A stretch of 64,000 nt of DNA from Golubevia sp. BC0850. Its lineage: Eukaryota; Basidiomycota; Exobasidiomycetes; Golubeviales; Golubeviaceae. The stretch covers positions 62,001-126,000 of the forward strand of contig JAAVVG010000013.1 of assembly GCA_012976225.1 (NCBI GenBank), read 5' to 3'. The notes under the pieces were generated by a model. That model saw only the letters and a list, made by a program, of their open reading frames with translations, was not told the origin of the DNA and did not search any database. The translations under genes were made by a program, and so were the position numbers. This document shows, one piece after another, positions 33,060-44,680 of the stretch; positions within the stretch are counted from its first letter, which is position 1, and each line of letters begins with the position of its first letter.

Positions 33060-36000
33060 TCAGACAATGTCCTCAGCTTCGGTTCGAGCGATGGCGTCTT
33101 CCAATGAAAGTCCGTTTTTTCCATATCCTTTCCATTCCTGAGATGAGAGAGAAGTTGGAGGATGATGCGGGAAAGGCAAAGCGGTCAGCCATCGAGTGGT
33201 GTTTCCATCCTCACCTCGCCTCGCCCAATCGCCGACACTCACATGTTTGGCGATAGATCCTCTCTCTCCATCTGGACCGTCCCAAGCAGTCGACATCATA
33301 CTAGGCTCACTAGAATGCCAACTGACATCTCTAACAGTACAAGCGCTGTTCCTATAAGCATTGCCACTTCTAGTTCTGATTTCGTCTGCGCTTAAACCAT
33401 TTCCACCTTGAGTTGAGGGATCAGGGAACTCAGCCGCTGAAGGATCGTTGGCATTCATCGAAGGATCGGCGTAGATAGATTGAGCTTTGGATCGATCCAA
33501 GACTTGAACAATCTGTCCATCTAGAGACCAGATGTGGATTTTACCATCTGCTGATCCAGAGTAGACGTATTGTTGACCAGTTGTGGCTAGAGGACTGAAA
33601 TGGCATCTGATAAGAGTTCTCAGAACCGCGTGTCCACCTGTTGAGGAATGAAGGAAGAAAGCCAAAGTGTTAGCACTCTCCTCGAACCAACCCTCTCTTC
33701 TTTGGAACAAATCTCTGTTTGCACTCACGGAAAGTCATGACACTCTTATCATCAGGATGGCTTTCGTATCTCGGCTTCCTATAAGTCATGCTCCTATAGT
33801 CCCAATTCCTGAGACCATAGTCTCTAATTGGCATTCGATCGAATTCTCCAGACGAGACCATCATTCTGAGATCCCAGAGTTTCAGCCCTTGATCCTTTCC
33901 ATTCGAGATGCAGTATCTTCCATCTCCTTTGGGAGAAACGTAGGTGATCCCTTCTGTGTGGCCTGGAAGAACTCCGGCTGGTTTCCCTCCTGAGAGAGAT
34001 CTTCGATCCCTGTTGAGAGAAAAAAGGGAGGAGGAATCCCGTCAGACGACAGCACAGGATTCCGATGTTCATCGCTTCCAGATCCTTATGAGACTTACCA
34101 AACCTTGACGAAAGTATCGTCACTACCACTGATCAAGACATTCGAGCTGGCAGCATCGGCAAAGCAAACTCCATTGACATCTTCAGAGTGGCCTTCGACG
34201 CTGAGGACTCTCCTTCTAGCCTCGATATCGTAGACCATGATCGAACCATAGTGTCCACCAGCCACAATTTCTCTCGAGTCTCCAGAGAAACGAATCGACC
34301 AGATCTAAAGTAAAGGTGAAGAGGGAGAGACGAAGAAGTCAGAGAGCTGGAAACATGGCTTCGAGCTTCAAAGAGAAGACTCACCCCACTTCTCCAAGAA
34401 GGCCCATCATCATCTCCGCTATCACTGAAGTCCAACATGACTTGCTTATCGCTGTCTCGGAGGTGGTCGCCAGAATCAGGATCGTATTCTTCGATGCCAC
34501 TGGACGTAGTCGAGCCTCCTTCTCCAACGTTTCTGGTTGGAACTAGATGAACGTAAGGATTGATCGAAGAGTAGATCATCCAATTGTTGTCTGGCGAGAG
34601 ATTGGCATCTGTAGGCAGGAGGAAAGGGGAAGTAGAATGGATTCAGGTTGGTAAACTTGTCAGACAGCAAGCAACGTTCCCGTCTTTTTCTTTGTACTCA
34701 CCTGTGATAGTCCAGGCTCCTTGTCTTCCCTGGATAGTCTTGATTGGCTTCAAACTCGTATATTGAGTCATCGCCATAGAGGAGTAGTATCCCAGTCGAG
34801 TTCTCCTAGACACAGTGAGTCCATCGTCTAACTTCAAGACCTTTCTACTTCCGATCGATGTTGTGTCGTACATCTGAACTCTGAAATCTTGAGTACACGT
34901 GTAGAAAAGCGAAGAATCTGGAGGGGAAAAGGAGACGATGTAAATGAGGCAGTCCCATCCCACAGAGGCAAGTCAAATTCTTGGTCGACTCACCTTCACT
35001 ATACTGTCCGATGTAGCATCTAAGAAGAGACACATTGAAAGACATAAGTAATTCAGCTCGAGCACCCAAATAATCAGGAGTAGTGTCTTTCGAACTCACC
35101 TAGCAGGATACCTGGCTACCTCAGTCCCATTCGAGTTCGGAACCGATCCTCTCATTTCCTCCTTCTGCACTCTTCTAGAACTAGACTTTCTGGCCTGTAG
35201 CTTGTCCGAGATGTTGACTGACTCTTTGAAAGCTGAAGGCGAAGAAGATGTTGGTCTCTTGGGAGTCTGGCGTTACAAAATCGATAAAAGTAGGTCAGCA
35301 ATTCGAGTGCTATTCTTTCGCTTTCTCTCTCGGAACAGCTTTCAAGCAAGGATAGGACACTTACTCTGCCAAACTCGCCACTCTCCAACAATTCCTTTCC
35401 AGCCTGAACAGGTTCTTTAACTTGTTCCCAAAAGTCGTTCATATTTCCACTTGCACCTCTTCTATTTCCCCCACTATTCCCATACCAGCCGTCTTCGTCA
35501 TCGTCTTCATCCTCTTCATCATCCTCTTCGGTTTGTAATCTGATTCCACCAGAAGCTAAAAGTTGTCGAAGACCTGCAAGAGAGATTCCAGAGAGAGCTC
35601 TCTGAGCTCTTGATTCTAGTGAGTCATCATCTGCTGCCGGAGCCTGAGTTCCTCCATTTCGAGTTCTAATTGCTTGTTGGAGTATCTCTGGAGAGGGGGG
35701 GGGGGAAGAAGAGGGGGGGAGTAGTGAAATAAGAAAGCGAGCTTGGTAATCGATTATGCACCCTCTATTAGGGTGCAGAAGATTCTCTTCGCATTCCGTC
35801 AACTGAGTCAAGTAGCATAGGAGCATAGTAGAGAACAGTTACTCACGAGCTAAGTCGACAGTGATTTCTGCCTCTTCGTCTAGATCCTCTTCTCCCATGA
35901 AGCCGTCCATTTCTAACTCTTCGTCATCATCTATCTCAATCTCTTCTCCATCTTCGTCTTCCATGTAGATACTGACAGAAAGAGAATGACAAAGAAGGAT

Positions 36001-36630
36001 CCAAGTCGGAGGGTAAGCTTACGAGTGGGATGAGTTCTGAACCGAGGCCACACTTCTCCCCTACCATCAACCAAAATCCTTAATATCTTCTACCATCGAA
36101 TCAGAGTTTTGTGTTGAATATAATGGGGCGTGAAGCTCCAGGGAGATACGATGGGAGTAGGTAGGCTCACGCCATGCCGAGATAACCTGAGTCGGATAAG
36201 AGATGTTGCATCTGATTCCCAACGGAGTGCTATTCCCAAAGAGCTGTAGTTTCGATCTCTTCAGACATAATTCAATGCAGCTTCTGATAAGACAGCACGC
36301 TCCATTTCTGGAAAGGAATGAGCATCCGGATCTAAGGTAATCTTATCCCACCTTGAACCTGACTTCCCAAAAATTCTCCTATTGGCCCATTCTCTCCTCA
36401 TAAGGGTCAAATGATACTCACTCATGGAAATCGTCATCCTCATCCTCATCCTCATCATACTCGTCTCCAAAGTCCATTCCAGCCATCCTCTCGAGCTCTG
36501 CTTGATGTCTGATCATCGTGTCAGCGGCTGATTCAGTTCCACCCTCTTCTGCATCTTGAGGTAAAGGGATTGGGGATGCTTCTTGCCAGTGAGGTTCAGA
36601 TTGATCTTCTTGTGAAGATGAGCTTGACAT
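33060..36630 (-). CDS. WD40 protein of the DCAF11/LEC14B family
   Basis: Ten exons: 36630-36422, 35971-35847, 35687-35365, 35266-35100, 35019-34994, 34917-34702, 34608-34385, 34304-34099, 34009-33729, 33637-33060; 784 residues. The first 290 are acidic and disordered, including QQAIRTRNGGTQ and a run of Asp/Glu. WD repeats then follow: SLFYTCTQDFRVQMYD, LSPDNNWMIYSSINPYVHLV, WSIRFSGDSREIVAGGHYGS, LISGSDDTFVKVWDRRSL, GLKLWDLRMM, YVYSGSADGKIHIWSLDG and SMMSTAWDGPDGERGS. Two end in WDxR (WDRR, WDLR), the motif that DDB1-CUL4 ligases recognise in DCAF receptors. A substrate-receptor role for CRL4 is inferred from the family. Exon 5 is 26 nt. Intron 1 is 450 nt. This gene and the small membrane protein are divergent. 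Confidence 0.88.
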
Positions 36631-36760
36631 TGTGTAGAGTTTGAGGGGACACTCTAGGAATGATTAGGAAACTTGGTCAATCAATGTGAGGTTGCGGCGG
36701 ATGAGCAGAGACCCAACCAACCTCCAATACACTCTTCCCTCTTCCTCCAACTGTCGAAAA
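36631..36760. promoter_or_regulatory. shared upstream region of DCAF11-like gene and small membrane protein
   Basis: 130 bp between divergent start codons, the tightest spacing but one in the window. If the plus-strand gene instead starts at the in-frame ATG at 36701, the gap is only 70 bp. Confidence 0.45.
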
Positions 36761-37210
36761 ATGTCATTTGCCCAAAGGTTCATTCCACCCATGTTAATGG
36801 TAGTAGCCGGAGTAGCAACTGGAATCTATGTCTTCGACCCAATCCTCAAGCAATATCAAGAGGACACTCATGGAACATTCAAACCTTCCGAGATCGACGA
36901 GCTCAAGGTCACAGATAGAACAAAGCAAGAAGCCAAAGAGCAGGAGGAAAGAATAAAAGCTTTCAAAGGGAACATAGATCATGCCTCAGGTTTGAAGGAA
37001 TCGGATCCAAACAGCCATCTAGCGAGATACATTCAGAAAGAAACCGCGTTGGCAAAGGAGAAGGCTCAAACTGTTGGAAATCAGGCGGAACAGAAGCTGG
37101 AAACCACCGTAGATTCTTCGAAATCTTTACTGAAGCAGAAGCAAGAGTCAAAGACGAGCTCGGACCAGTCAAGCAGCGGGTGGTGGCCTTTCTCTTCTTC
37201 GAAGCAGTGA
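36761..37210 (+). CDS. small single-pass membrane protein, unrecognised
   Basis: A single exon of 149 residues. The N-terminus, MSFAQRFIPPMLMVVAGVATGIYVFDP, has a short basic start and one membrane helix, a layout common for inner-mitochondrial or mitochondrial outer-face proteins. The rest is charged and probably coiled (DELKVTDRTKQEAKEQEERI), ending in a Ser/Gln-rich tail with SGWWPFSSSKQ. I chose this ATG because it puts the hydrophobic helix close to the N-terminus; an in-frame ATG at 36701 would add 20 residues. Function is unknown. Confidence 0.65.
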   Translation: MSFAQRFIPPMLMVVAGVATGIYVFDPILKQYQEDTHGTFKPSEIDELKVTDRTKQEAKEQEERIKAFKGNIDHASGLKESDPNSHLARYIQKETALAKEKAQTVGNQAEQKLETTVDSSKSLLKQKQESKTSSDQSSSGWWPFSSSKQ

Positions 37211-37776
37211 AGAGCTGCCCTCTCATCTTTGTACACCAGCATCCAAAGTGAGTAGAAGGTAGCGATGAGAACTAAGCTTTCTACAATTTCTGTTAGGCGT
37301 AGCACCACATCTAAGTTAAGCAAGACCAGGGAACCCAGATCTGACAAATCTCTTTTCATCTTCTCCCGAATCTGGCCCTATCTCCTCTGCACTACAATTT
37401 CGTTGTTCAGACCTTCCTTCCTAATTGTAACTTCGCAATCTTATTGACAAGCCTGACCTTTCTTCCTCTCGCCTTCTTTAGATGAAGCAAGAACGTCTAA
37501 GATTTCGTTAAAGATATAACCATCAACCCAAAAGTATGAACAAAACGGATTACGGTCTGCTTGATCGACAAGAATAGAAGCTTCTATCTTCTCGAAAGAG
37601 AAGAAAGAAAGAGAGTGGATCTATTAAAAGAGCCCAACTAGATGAGAGGGAGAGCGAGAGAGAGAGAGAAGGTGAAAGAAGAAACAATGAGGTGAAGCAA
37701 CATGAAAGAAAATGTGTTTGTTTTTGATTTGGCAGAGAACAGAGAAGGAAATATTCAAAATTTGAAGAGGGGGTGT
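37211..37776. other. convergent 3' region of small membrane protein and PDH E2
   Basis: About 566 bp, with a GA-rich run near 37640-37670. I see no gene or RNA. Confidence 0.45.
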
Positions 37777-39890
37777 TTAGAGCATGAAGCTTAGAGGGTT
37801 TTCAAGAGCGTCCTTGAAAGCCTTCATCCATTTAGCAGCAGTAGCTCCATCGACGACTCTGTGATCAGCACTGATAGTGGCTTGCATGACGTTAGCCTTT
37901 CTCCAACCCTTGACTTCTCCGTCAGCCTCAGCTTCCTCAGATGGTAGCAATCGAGCCTCAGTTCCTCCAATGGCTAGAATGGCAGCTTGAGGTGGGTTGA
38001 TGATGGCAGTGAAATGAGAGATTCCCAGCATTCCCATGTTGGAGATTGTGAATGAACCTCCTTGGTATTCTTGAGGAGATAACTTTCCAGCTCTGGCCTT
38101 GGATGCTAAAGACTTGGTGGCGGCAGAGATGGTAGAGAGACCGGATCCTCCTACGTCCTTGACGATTGGAGTGATGAGTCCCGTTGGAGTGGATACTGCA
38201 ATAGAGATGTCGACCTTGTGGTGTCTTGTAGATCAAAGAGAAAGGAGAGAGGAAAGAGAAGTCAGGGCAAGTCCCATCGGTATCTTCGAGACGCACACAT
38301 TCCAAAAACTCACTGTCTGATGAAATCTCCGTACCAAGCAGCGTTGACTTCTGGAACCTCCCTCAGGGCTACAGAGGCAGCTTTAGTGATGAAGTCACCG
38401 ACGGAAAGCTTGGCCTCCTTTGCTTTGGCAGCGTCACCCTTGGCAGCCTTCTCAGAAGCCTTGTTGAAGACCTCTCTGAGACGTAGAACTCTGTCCATCT
38501 CGATATCGATCGAGACGTAGTAGTGAGGGATGTCCTGTTTCGATTGAGTGAGACGACCAGCGATAGTACGACGCATTCCGGAGACGGGGGTATCCGTGTA
38601 GTCCGAAGATGGGGCGGAAGAAGTAGATGGAGCGGAGGAAGGAGCTGGAGCTGACGCGGCTTTGGATGGAGAAGGAGCAGCGGCTGGAGCCTTGAAGTTA
38701 TCAATGTCAGTCTTGATAATCCTTCCGTTTGGACCAGTTCCCTTGACTTGACCTAGAGGGATTCCTTTCTCTTGAGCCAGACGTTTGGCGATTGGAGAAG
38801 CGAAGACCCTCTCTGAAGAATCACGCTGAGGAGCTGGAGAAGACTCTTCCTTGGCCGGAGGAGGTGAGGATTCTGACTTTGATGGAGTTAGTTCTGGAGC
38901 TGGAGTCGTTTCTTCCTTCTTTGGAGCTTCTGGCTCGCTCGATTCTGATGAAGATGGGGATTCCTTCTCGGCTTCAGCTGCTAGAGCATCAGCTCCTGAT
39001 AAGTCATCTCCCTCTTCGGCAGTGATAGCGATGACAGCATTGACTGGGACTCCTTTGGCTCCGTCTTCGACCTGAGGAGAAGTGAAGGATTGAGGTTAGC
39101 TAGGACATGGGAAACCCTTTCTAGAGGAAGCCAGGCTTCCCAAAACTCACGATGATCTTTGCTAGAACACCATCTTCTTGAGCTTCGACATCCATGGTGG
39201 CCTTGTCGGTTTCCTGCAGGATGGAGAGAGGAGTTTGGGAGAGTGAGAAATGAAAAGTGGGTGAATTTCGAAGGTCTGAGCACAAGAGAAGCTGTCTCTT
39301 CCTCTTCTTTCAAAACAACGGCAGCATGCGAGCTAGGAGCATGACTGAAATTGAAGAGTTCTGAGCTTGGCCCCTCTCTCTCTTTTGAAGGAGATGAGTT
39401 CGATTCAAGTCGGCTTCAAGCCTTCTGTTGCTCTCTGAGATCTTCCTTGATCTGAATCCACCTCTGCAAGGCCAGCTTCTGCTTAGCTCTGCTTCAGCTT
39501 TCCTGAATCTGAAGTATAGATTCATAAACATCATACTCACAATCTCGAGCAAGACATCACCAGCAGAGTAGCTTTCTCCCACCTTCTTCTTCCAAGCAGC
39601 GATCCCACCCTCAGTCATGGTAGGGCTCATAGCTGGCATAGCGAACTTTGTGAGAGCTAAAGAAGCAGAACTCATGTGGAAAGCTTTGGAATTGGATGGA
39701 GGACGTATTTGAGAGATAAGGTGGAAGGGAGTGAGGGTGGATCAAGGTTAGTAAGGTTCAGAAACGAAGAGTGGGAAGCAAGGTGCATCGAATTGAGAAG
39801 AGAAAGGTACTAACCTCTCTTTGAATAAGAGAGAGATGATCTCAAGGAAGATGAAGCCTGAGCATTCCTTAGAAGACGTAGAGAGGACAT
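37777..39890 (-). CDS. LAT1: dihydrolipoyllysine acetyltransferase, PDH complex E2
   Basis: Transfers acetyl groups to CoA in the mitochondrial matrix and forms the core of pyruvate dehydrogenase. Five exons, 39890-39815, 39683-39541, 39213-39151, 39071-38314 and 38224-37777, encode 495 residues. MSSLRLLRNAQASSSLRSS is a typical import presequence. One lipoyl domain follows: KFAMPAMSPTMTEGGIAAW, then ETDKATMDVEAQEDG with the lipoyl Lys near 77. A Pro/Ser/Glu linker leads to the E1/E3-binding domain, SPIAKRLAQEKGIPLGQVKG (about 181-217), and then an Ala/Pro linker. The catalytic domain has GMRRTIAGRLTQSK, PHYYVSIDIEMD, IRQHHKVDISIAVSTP (across the last junction) and ISADHRVVDGATAAKW, whose His is catalytic. 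Confidence 0.96.
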
Positions 39891-40214
39891 GGTAGTTGAG
39901 GTAAGGAAGATTGAGGATAGAGGGAATTCAAGGCAGAGAAAGTAGAAGGGTTGAGGATGGAGCCTTGGATGATGCTAGAAGATCTAAAGGGAGACGGATT
40001 TGAGCTGAGAAGATTATCAAAGTAATCAACCAATCAGATAGAGAATCAGAAGAAAGGTGGAAGTGTTGTGGTTTCAGGAAGAAAAGCTTTGGCCCTCTAT
40101 CTTTTCTCCCCAACCTGAGTCCCTCCGTGGCTCCGTCCCTCCGTACTTCCTCTTCTCTTCAAAAGATGTCATTTACAACAAATCTCATTCAAAAAGGCAA
40201 AAGATTGATTGATA
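39891..40214. other. upstream region of LAT1
   Basis: About 324 bp holding the LAT1 promoter and the 3' side of the sulfotransferase gene. No gene is seen. Confidence 0.45.
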
Positions 40215-41576
40215 CTACAGCTTCTTCGCTTCTTGCTTTTCCATCTCAGTCAAAGCAGCAGAAACCCCGAAATAAACCAGAGAACAAGCCACAAAGCAAA
40301 AGGTCATCGCAACTACCCCCATTATACCCTCAATAATGTTCTTTCTCTTCTTTACGATCTCTTCTCTCAGTTCATTCAGTTGTCCAGTAGTCTCATCCCA
40401 GCTGGTTCCCTTAGTTGCCCCCTTGTTCTTGCTTCCCTCTGAGTTGTTCGTGTTGGGAAACGGTGGATTTCCAGGTGGTAAATCAACGGAGATGAAGTTG
40501 CACAGAACTTTGTAATTCAAGGTTGAAATGCTAGTGACTAGGACTCTTGAAGATTGATCCAACCTTGAAAAATGAGATCTGAGATCGTGGATGTAATCGG
40601 GTAGGACTTGAGGGTCTAATGACTTCGACGGGAAGATTCCATGAGGGGGATAGAGGATTGCATCGCCTGGAGAAGATGGACAGATGTTAGAGCTCCTTTC
40701 CTCCGTGTGAACGCTGGCATTCAACTCACAAAAGTCTCTCATGTTACTTTTGTAGAGCTTCTGAGCGAAGTTTTTAGCGATCCATGTTTCAAATCCGGGC
40801 CTGATGATAGCGATAGTCTTGTTGGGGGAGAGACAGAGGTAGTCAACAAGACTTCTCGTTCTCTTATACGACATGCGACTCCTTACCTTCTCAACACTAC
40901 GTATCCATTCTTCTGGATCTCGTTCCAAGATGATGATCTGACAAAGTGAGCAGAAAATTCAGCTTGATAGATCTGAACGAGTCTTCCATTCATTTTTCAT
41001 TCTTACCTTCGCCTCTGGGTAGATCTCTGCTAGTTCTTTAACAAAGAGGCACTGTGAAGGGAGAGGAGGCAATTTGTGAGAAAGGTCTACACGCCACTCA
41101 AAACGGAACACGACTTACTGATGGAACGTCAGACACAGCGCCATATTTGTAGTCATTGAACAACTCGTCCCATTGCTTCGGTTCCAGCCCTCCGTTTTTG
41201 AGAGCTTCCAGCCATATTTTCTCCTGAGATCGATGTTTGTACAGCTCTGACCTATGGACGTGAAGAGACAGGGGTAGACGGGACGTCAGAAAGATCTACT
41301 ATAGGACGAACCATCAGAGACTCAATCATGAACCACTTACATGTGGCTTCGGAGTTTCACAAGATGATAAGAAATCGAAACAGGAATTTAGAGGAATATG
41401 TCAGCTCGATCTCTAGTGAAGTCCACTCAATCGAGCCTCGCTCACTGGCAATTGATCCCAAGTTCCTCCAAAGCATTTCTCATCGATTTGGTTCCAGTTC
41501 TAGGTAAACCTGCCACTATCAACTTGAGTGGTGCTTGATTCTTTCGTTTAAGATTTTGTTCGATTGAAGATGACAT
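40215..41576 (-). CDS. fungal sulfotransferase-family (Sulfotransfer_4-like) membrane protein
   Basis: Five exons, 41576-41446, 41346-41341, 41251-41119, 41051-41007 and 40937-40215, encode 345 residues. LKLIVAGLPRTGTKSMRNAL is the P-loop-like PAPS-binding start of this family, followed by LEELGINCHHM, SELYKHRSQEKIWLEAL, VSDVPSCLFVKELAEIYPEA and KIIILERDPEEWIRSV; the Arg-Asp-Pro-Trp pattern is typical. Exon 2 is only 6 nt (CCACAT, coding the second His and part of Met). It is proposed because skipping it loses the conserved H-M and would leave a 195-nt intron. Relatives are poorly characterised, so a sulfotransferase reaction is inferred. A hydrophobic helix near the C-terminus (GIMGVVAMTFCFVACSLVYF) suggests membrane anchoring. 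Confidence 0.82.
41341..41346 (-). other. proposed 6-nt microexon
   Basis: Flanked by a CGAAG acceptor and a perfect GTAAGT donor. The flanking introns are 99 and 89 nt, the local norm. It keeps the frame (6 nt, phase 2 on both sides). Confidence 0.55.
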
Positions 41577-42003
41577 TGCGATGATGTGGTTGTGGTGAAA
41601 AGTAGAAAGAGGCTTGGATGCTCTCTTTCCCCTTTTAGGTCGGCTGACCTCTTCCAGCTTCCAGGGGGCCTGAACGTCGAATCACAAGTGCACCTTGTTG
41701 TATGAACCAAAATACTATGAATTGGCAGAAAACAGAAGAGATAGAAACAGAGACAAAAGAGATTTAAATAGGCATGCAGCAAAGAGACGGACGGCAGTAC
41801 AAAGCGTAAGACGGGGTCTAGAATCGAATGGTGAGGAAAGAGATAGTTGGAAGAGGAAAGGAAGTCGAAGGTGCAACTAATTGGAAGGAGATCAGGTGAA
41901 GTTGAAGAGTGATAGAGCACCGAGAAGTACGTAGCTGGAGGGAGATGTTAAGACGAGAACGCATCATCCCCAGCCCCTATGTCCTCCACTCATCCTTCCA
42001 CTC
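41577..42003. other. spacer between sulfotransferase and RMD gene
   Basis: About 427 bp: promoter of the sulfotransferase gene and 3' side of the DUF155 gene, both on the minus strand. No gene is seen. Confidence 0.45.
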
Positions 42004-43449
42004 TTAAGCAAAGTAAAGATCCACAATCATAGTAGCCACACCCAAAATGATTTCCAAAACGATCAAAACGATGACGATAATTTCCAACCATTCTGAATGA
42101 CTAGAAGTGACTTGATCCTTCAAGAGCTGCAACATGTCTTGTAAAACCTCCACTCTAGTGTTCAGCAATTCTATACGTTGAGGAATTTCCAGATAAGATC
42201 TAGCTGCTGAATAAAGAGGTTCTAAATCTGGTTGAGCCCAAAAGATTTCTGGTGAATCGACAATTGAACCTACTAGATGGATATTCATCCTGAGAATGAA
42301 AAGCTGTAGAGGAGAAAAGAGAAATAAGAAAAGGTGATCAGTGTATAAGTTCTAGTTTGTATTCGACGAGAAAGACAAGTGGCGAGGTGCTCACATGTCC
42401 AATCTGTTTCATGATTTCAGCAGGAGGCATTCCAATTTTTCCACTCTCAGCAATACTCTGAGGAATATCCTTAGTAGTTTCAATAGTATTATCAATAATC
42501 CCTTCAAAGAAACTAATCTTAGTAGATTGGGCCAAAGCATGACTCAGAGAAAGTTTAGTCATATAAGAACTTCCCTTTCTCAAAGTGATGACATCATTAT
42601 AGATTCTAGAATAATCAGCCAAATACCAATTCAAATCTTCAGATTCAACATCTTCCTGAGCTAACCTTTCAACTTCAAATTTTCTTAATTCTCTCAACAG
42701 CCTTTTCTCTTGAGCCAGAGTCATTCCCCAAATTACGATGGTACCATATTCCATGATGAAAATTTCTGGAACGATTCCTTTTACTACAAATCTTTCTCTT
42801 CTTTTCCTTTTGATTTCTTCCCTCTTTTCAAATTCTTCTCTTTCTCTCTCTTTTTGTAATTTGGTTTCCATTTCATCTGATTCCTCAAGGTTAGAATTCG
42901 ATCCAATAAGAGTTGCGTCGTTTGAAGAAGATCCATTCTGAGATTCAGATTCATTATTGCTTGAAGCAGAATTCGTGAGTTTTGATTTGCTATAAGACTT
43001 TCTTTCCTTCGTTTCTCCCTCACCTTCACCTTCTTCTTCTTCTTGAGTCAATTCGGGAATTCCTAACAAATCTCCAGTTCTTCCATAATGACTTGAATGC
43101 CTGTTCCCACCACCAGGACTTGGAGGTGCATGTTGATTCTGATTCTGATTTGAATGAGAAGGATTTGAATGTTGACTTCTCTTTGAACCAGATTTGGAAT
43201 GAGATTGAGGGGGTGGATTACTTGGAGAAAGTTCTTGATGAACTCCACGAGCTGCGTCAACTACTTCGTAAGTATACGTCGTGTAGACGCATTCATCGAA
43301 AGTCATTGGATTCGTACGATGAGAATCTCTACGCGCATTTAAGAATTTGGATAGATCTCTCATGCGATAGGAGCTAGAGGTGGAGGGGCAGAAGGGGGGA
43401 ATAGGGTTAGAAGTTGAAGTTCGAAGCGTCCCTCCATCCATTATCTATA

Positions 43450-43498
<49 letters not shown>

Positions 43499-44514
43499 AT
43501 AATCTCTCAGTGATTGTTGTCTTTTCTCTCTCTCTCCCCGTATGATGGAACTCACGTAGCAGTAGAATAAGCAGTGACTCTGGGTAATTTAGCTCTAGCT
43601 TTCCTAGTCAATCTTCTAGCATCCCTTCTCATACTCCCTTCCGGAATCAAACTCAATTGGTTTCCAACCGAATTCCTACCCTCTTTATCTGCATCCTCTT
43701 CCCTTCCACCTTCCTCGTCGTCGTCTTCATCATCATCTTCATCTGAAGATAGAGAACCATCTTCATGATGAGATTTCAGAATCAAAGGATTTGAAGGTCT
43801 AACATTGGGTACTGAAGCGGCAGGAGATTTCTTTGAAGGAGCAGGTTTGGCTCTTAAAGTGGCTGAAGGTCTTGAAATGGAAGTTGAAGTTGAGGTGGAA
43901 GTTGGAGGTGGATTGGAGGTTAGAGGTGCTTCTTGAGGATCTGATGGTAGGATCTTTAATTTTCCGGAGGCTTTCGTTGATCTGAGTGAATTGATGGTAT
44001 CCGATTGAAAAGGCAGATCGTTTGAAAGGGCAGTCGATTGATGGCACGTTGTGAGAGGGGCAACCCAAAGCAGAGAATGGAAGGGAAAGGGTGGAAGAGA
44101 GACAAGGCATATCAGAACAGTTTCAGTGGACTAGAATTCGAGAGAATCTTGCTCAAAATCATGGGAATCCATCAAGGTAGAGGGAAGAAGTAGAATGAAC
44201 AAAGATGCTTCCACTCTACTTGTCACTTTCCCTTCTTGATTGACCGACTTCTTCCTCCTGTTCTGTTCACTCCTGGCGTCTGTCTTCTCTTTATGAGCTT
44301 CTGGCGATGTTGGCGATAATTCCTAGACAGTACAACAATCTCATCGCCTGAAATTGATGACTAACCTATTGGGACCTGCTTTAGGTTTCTGCTGAGGATG
44401 AGAAGGAGAGTAATAACTTGGAAGTTGCTGTTGCTGGCCTGCTCCAACATTTCCTGTCGCTCCACCTGAAGACATGTTGGGTTGATTTGAGAAAGAATTC
44501 CTATTCGTAGCCAT
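42004..44514 (-). CDS. RMD1/RMD8-type DUF155 membrane protein
   Basis: Four exons, 44514-44366, 43981-43556, 43373-42395 and 42303-42004, give 617 residues. The N-terminus is Gln/Ser-rich, then RSTKASGKLKILPSDPQEAP across junction 1 and a Ser/Thr/Pro run. The DUF155 region starts PRVTAYSTATSYRMRDLSKF (joined at junction 2), then FDECVYTTYTYEVVD. It has a long Ser/Asn insertion and resumes at VKGIVPEIFIMEYGTIVIWG, FEVERLAQEDVESEDLNWY, SYMTKLSLSHALAQSTKISFFEG and GHLFILRMNIHLVGSIVDSPEIFW. A C-terminal helix (WLEIIVIVLIVLEIILGVATM) anchors it. Yeast Rmd1 and Rmd8 were found by sporulation defects; animal RMND1 acts in mitochondrial translation. Which membrane is used here is not clear. Introns 1 and 2 are long (384 and 182 nt). 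Confidence 0.9.
43454..43492. repeat. (CT)n microsatellite inside RMD intron 2
   Basis: A 39-nt TC/CT run on the plus strand, so a GA run in the sense of the gene. It lies inside the 182-nt intron between exons 2 and 3. Confidence 0.9.
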
Positions 44515-44680
44515 AGGAGGAATTGAGCCAGATGGCAGAGTCAAAGTCCAAGGAGATAGGAGGATGGTTGTCTTCGAGGGATTGTATAGCGAAATCTTCT
44601 GCCTCCCCACACATCCTTGGATTCATTCTCTCCTGGCTGTTCTCCTCTCCTTCTCCTTCAATTCAACTCGTCAGTCAGTC
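44515..44680. promoter_or_regulatory. shared upstream region of RMD and SNF1-beta genes
   Basis: 166 bp between the divergent ATGs. Both promoters must overlap here; no TATA box is evident. Confidence 0.45.
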
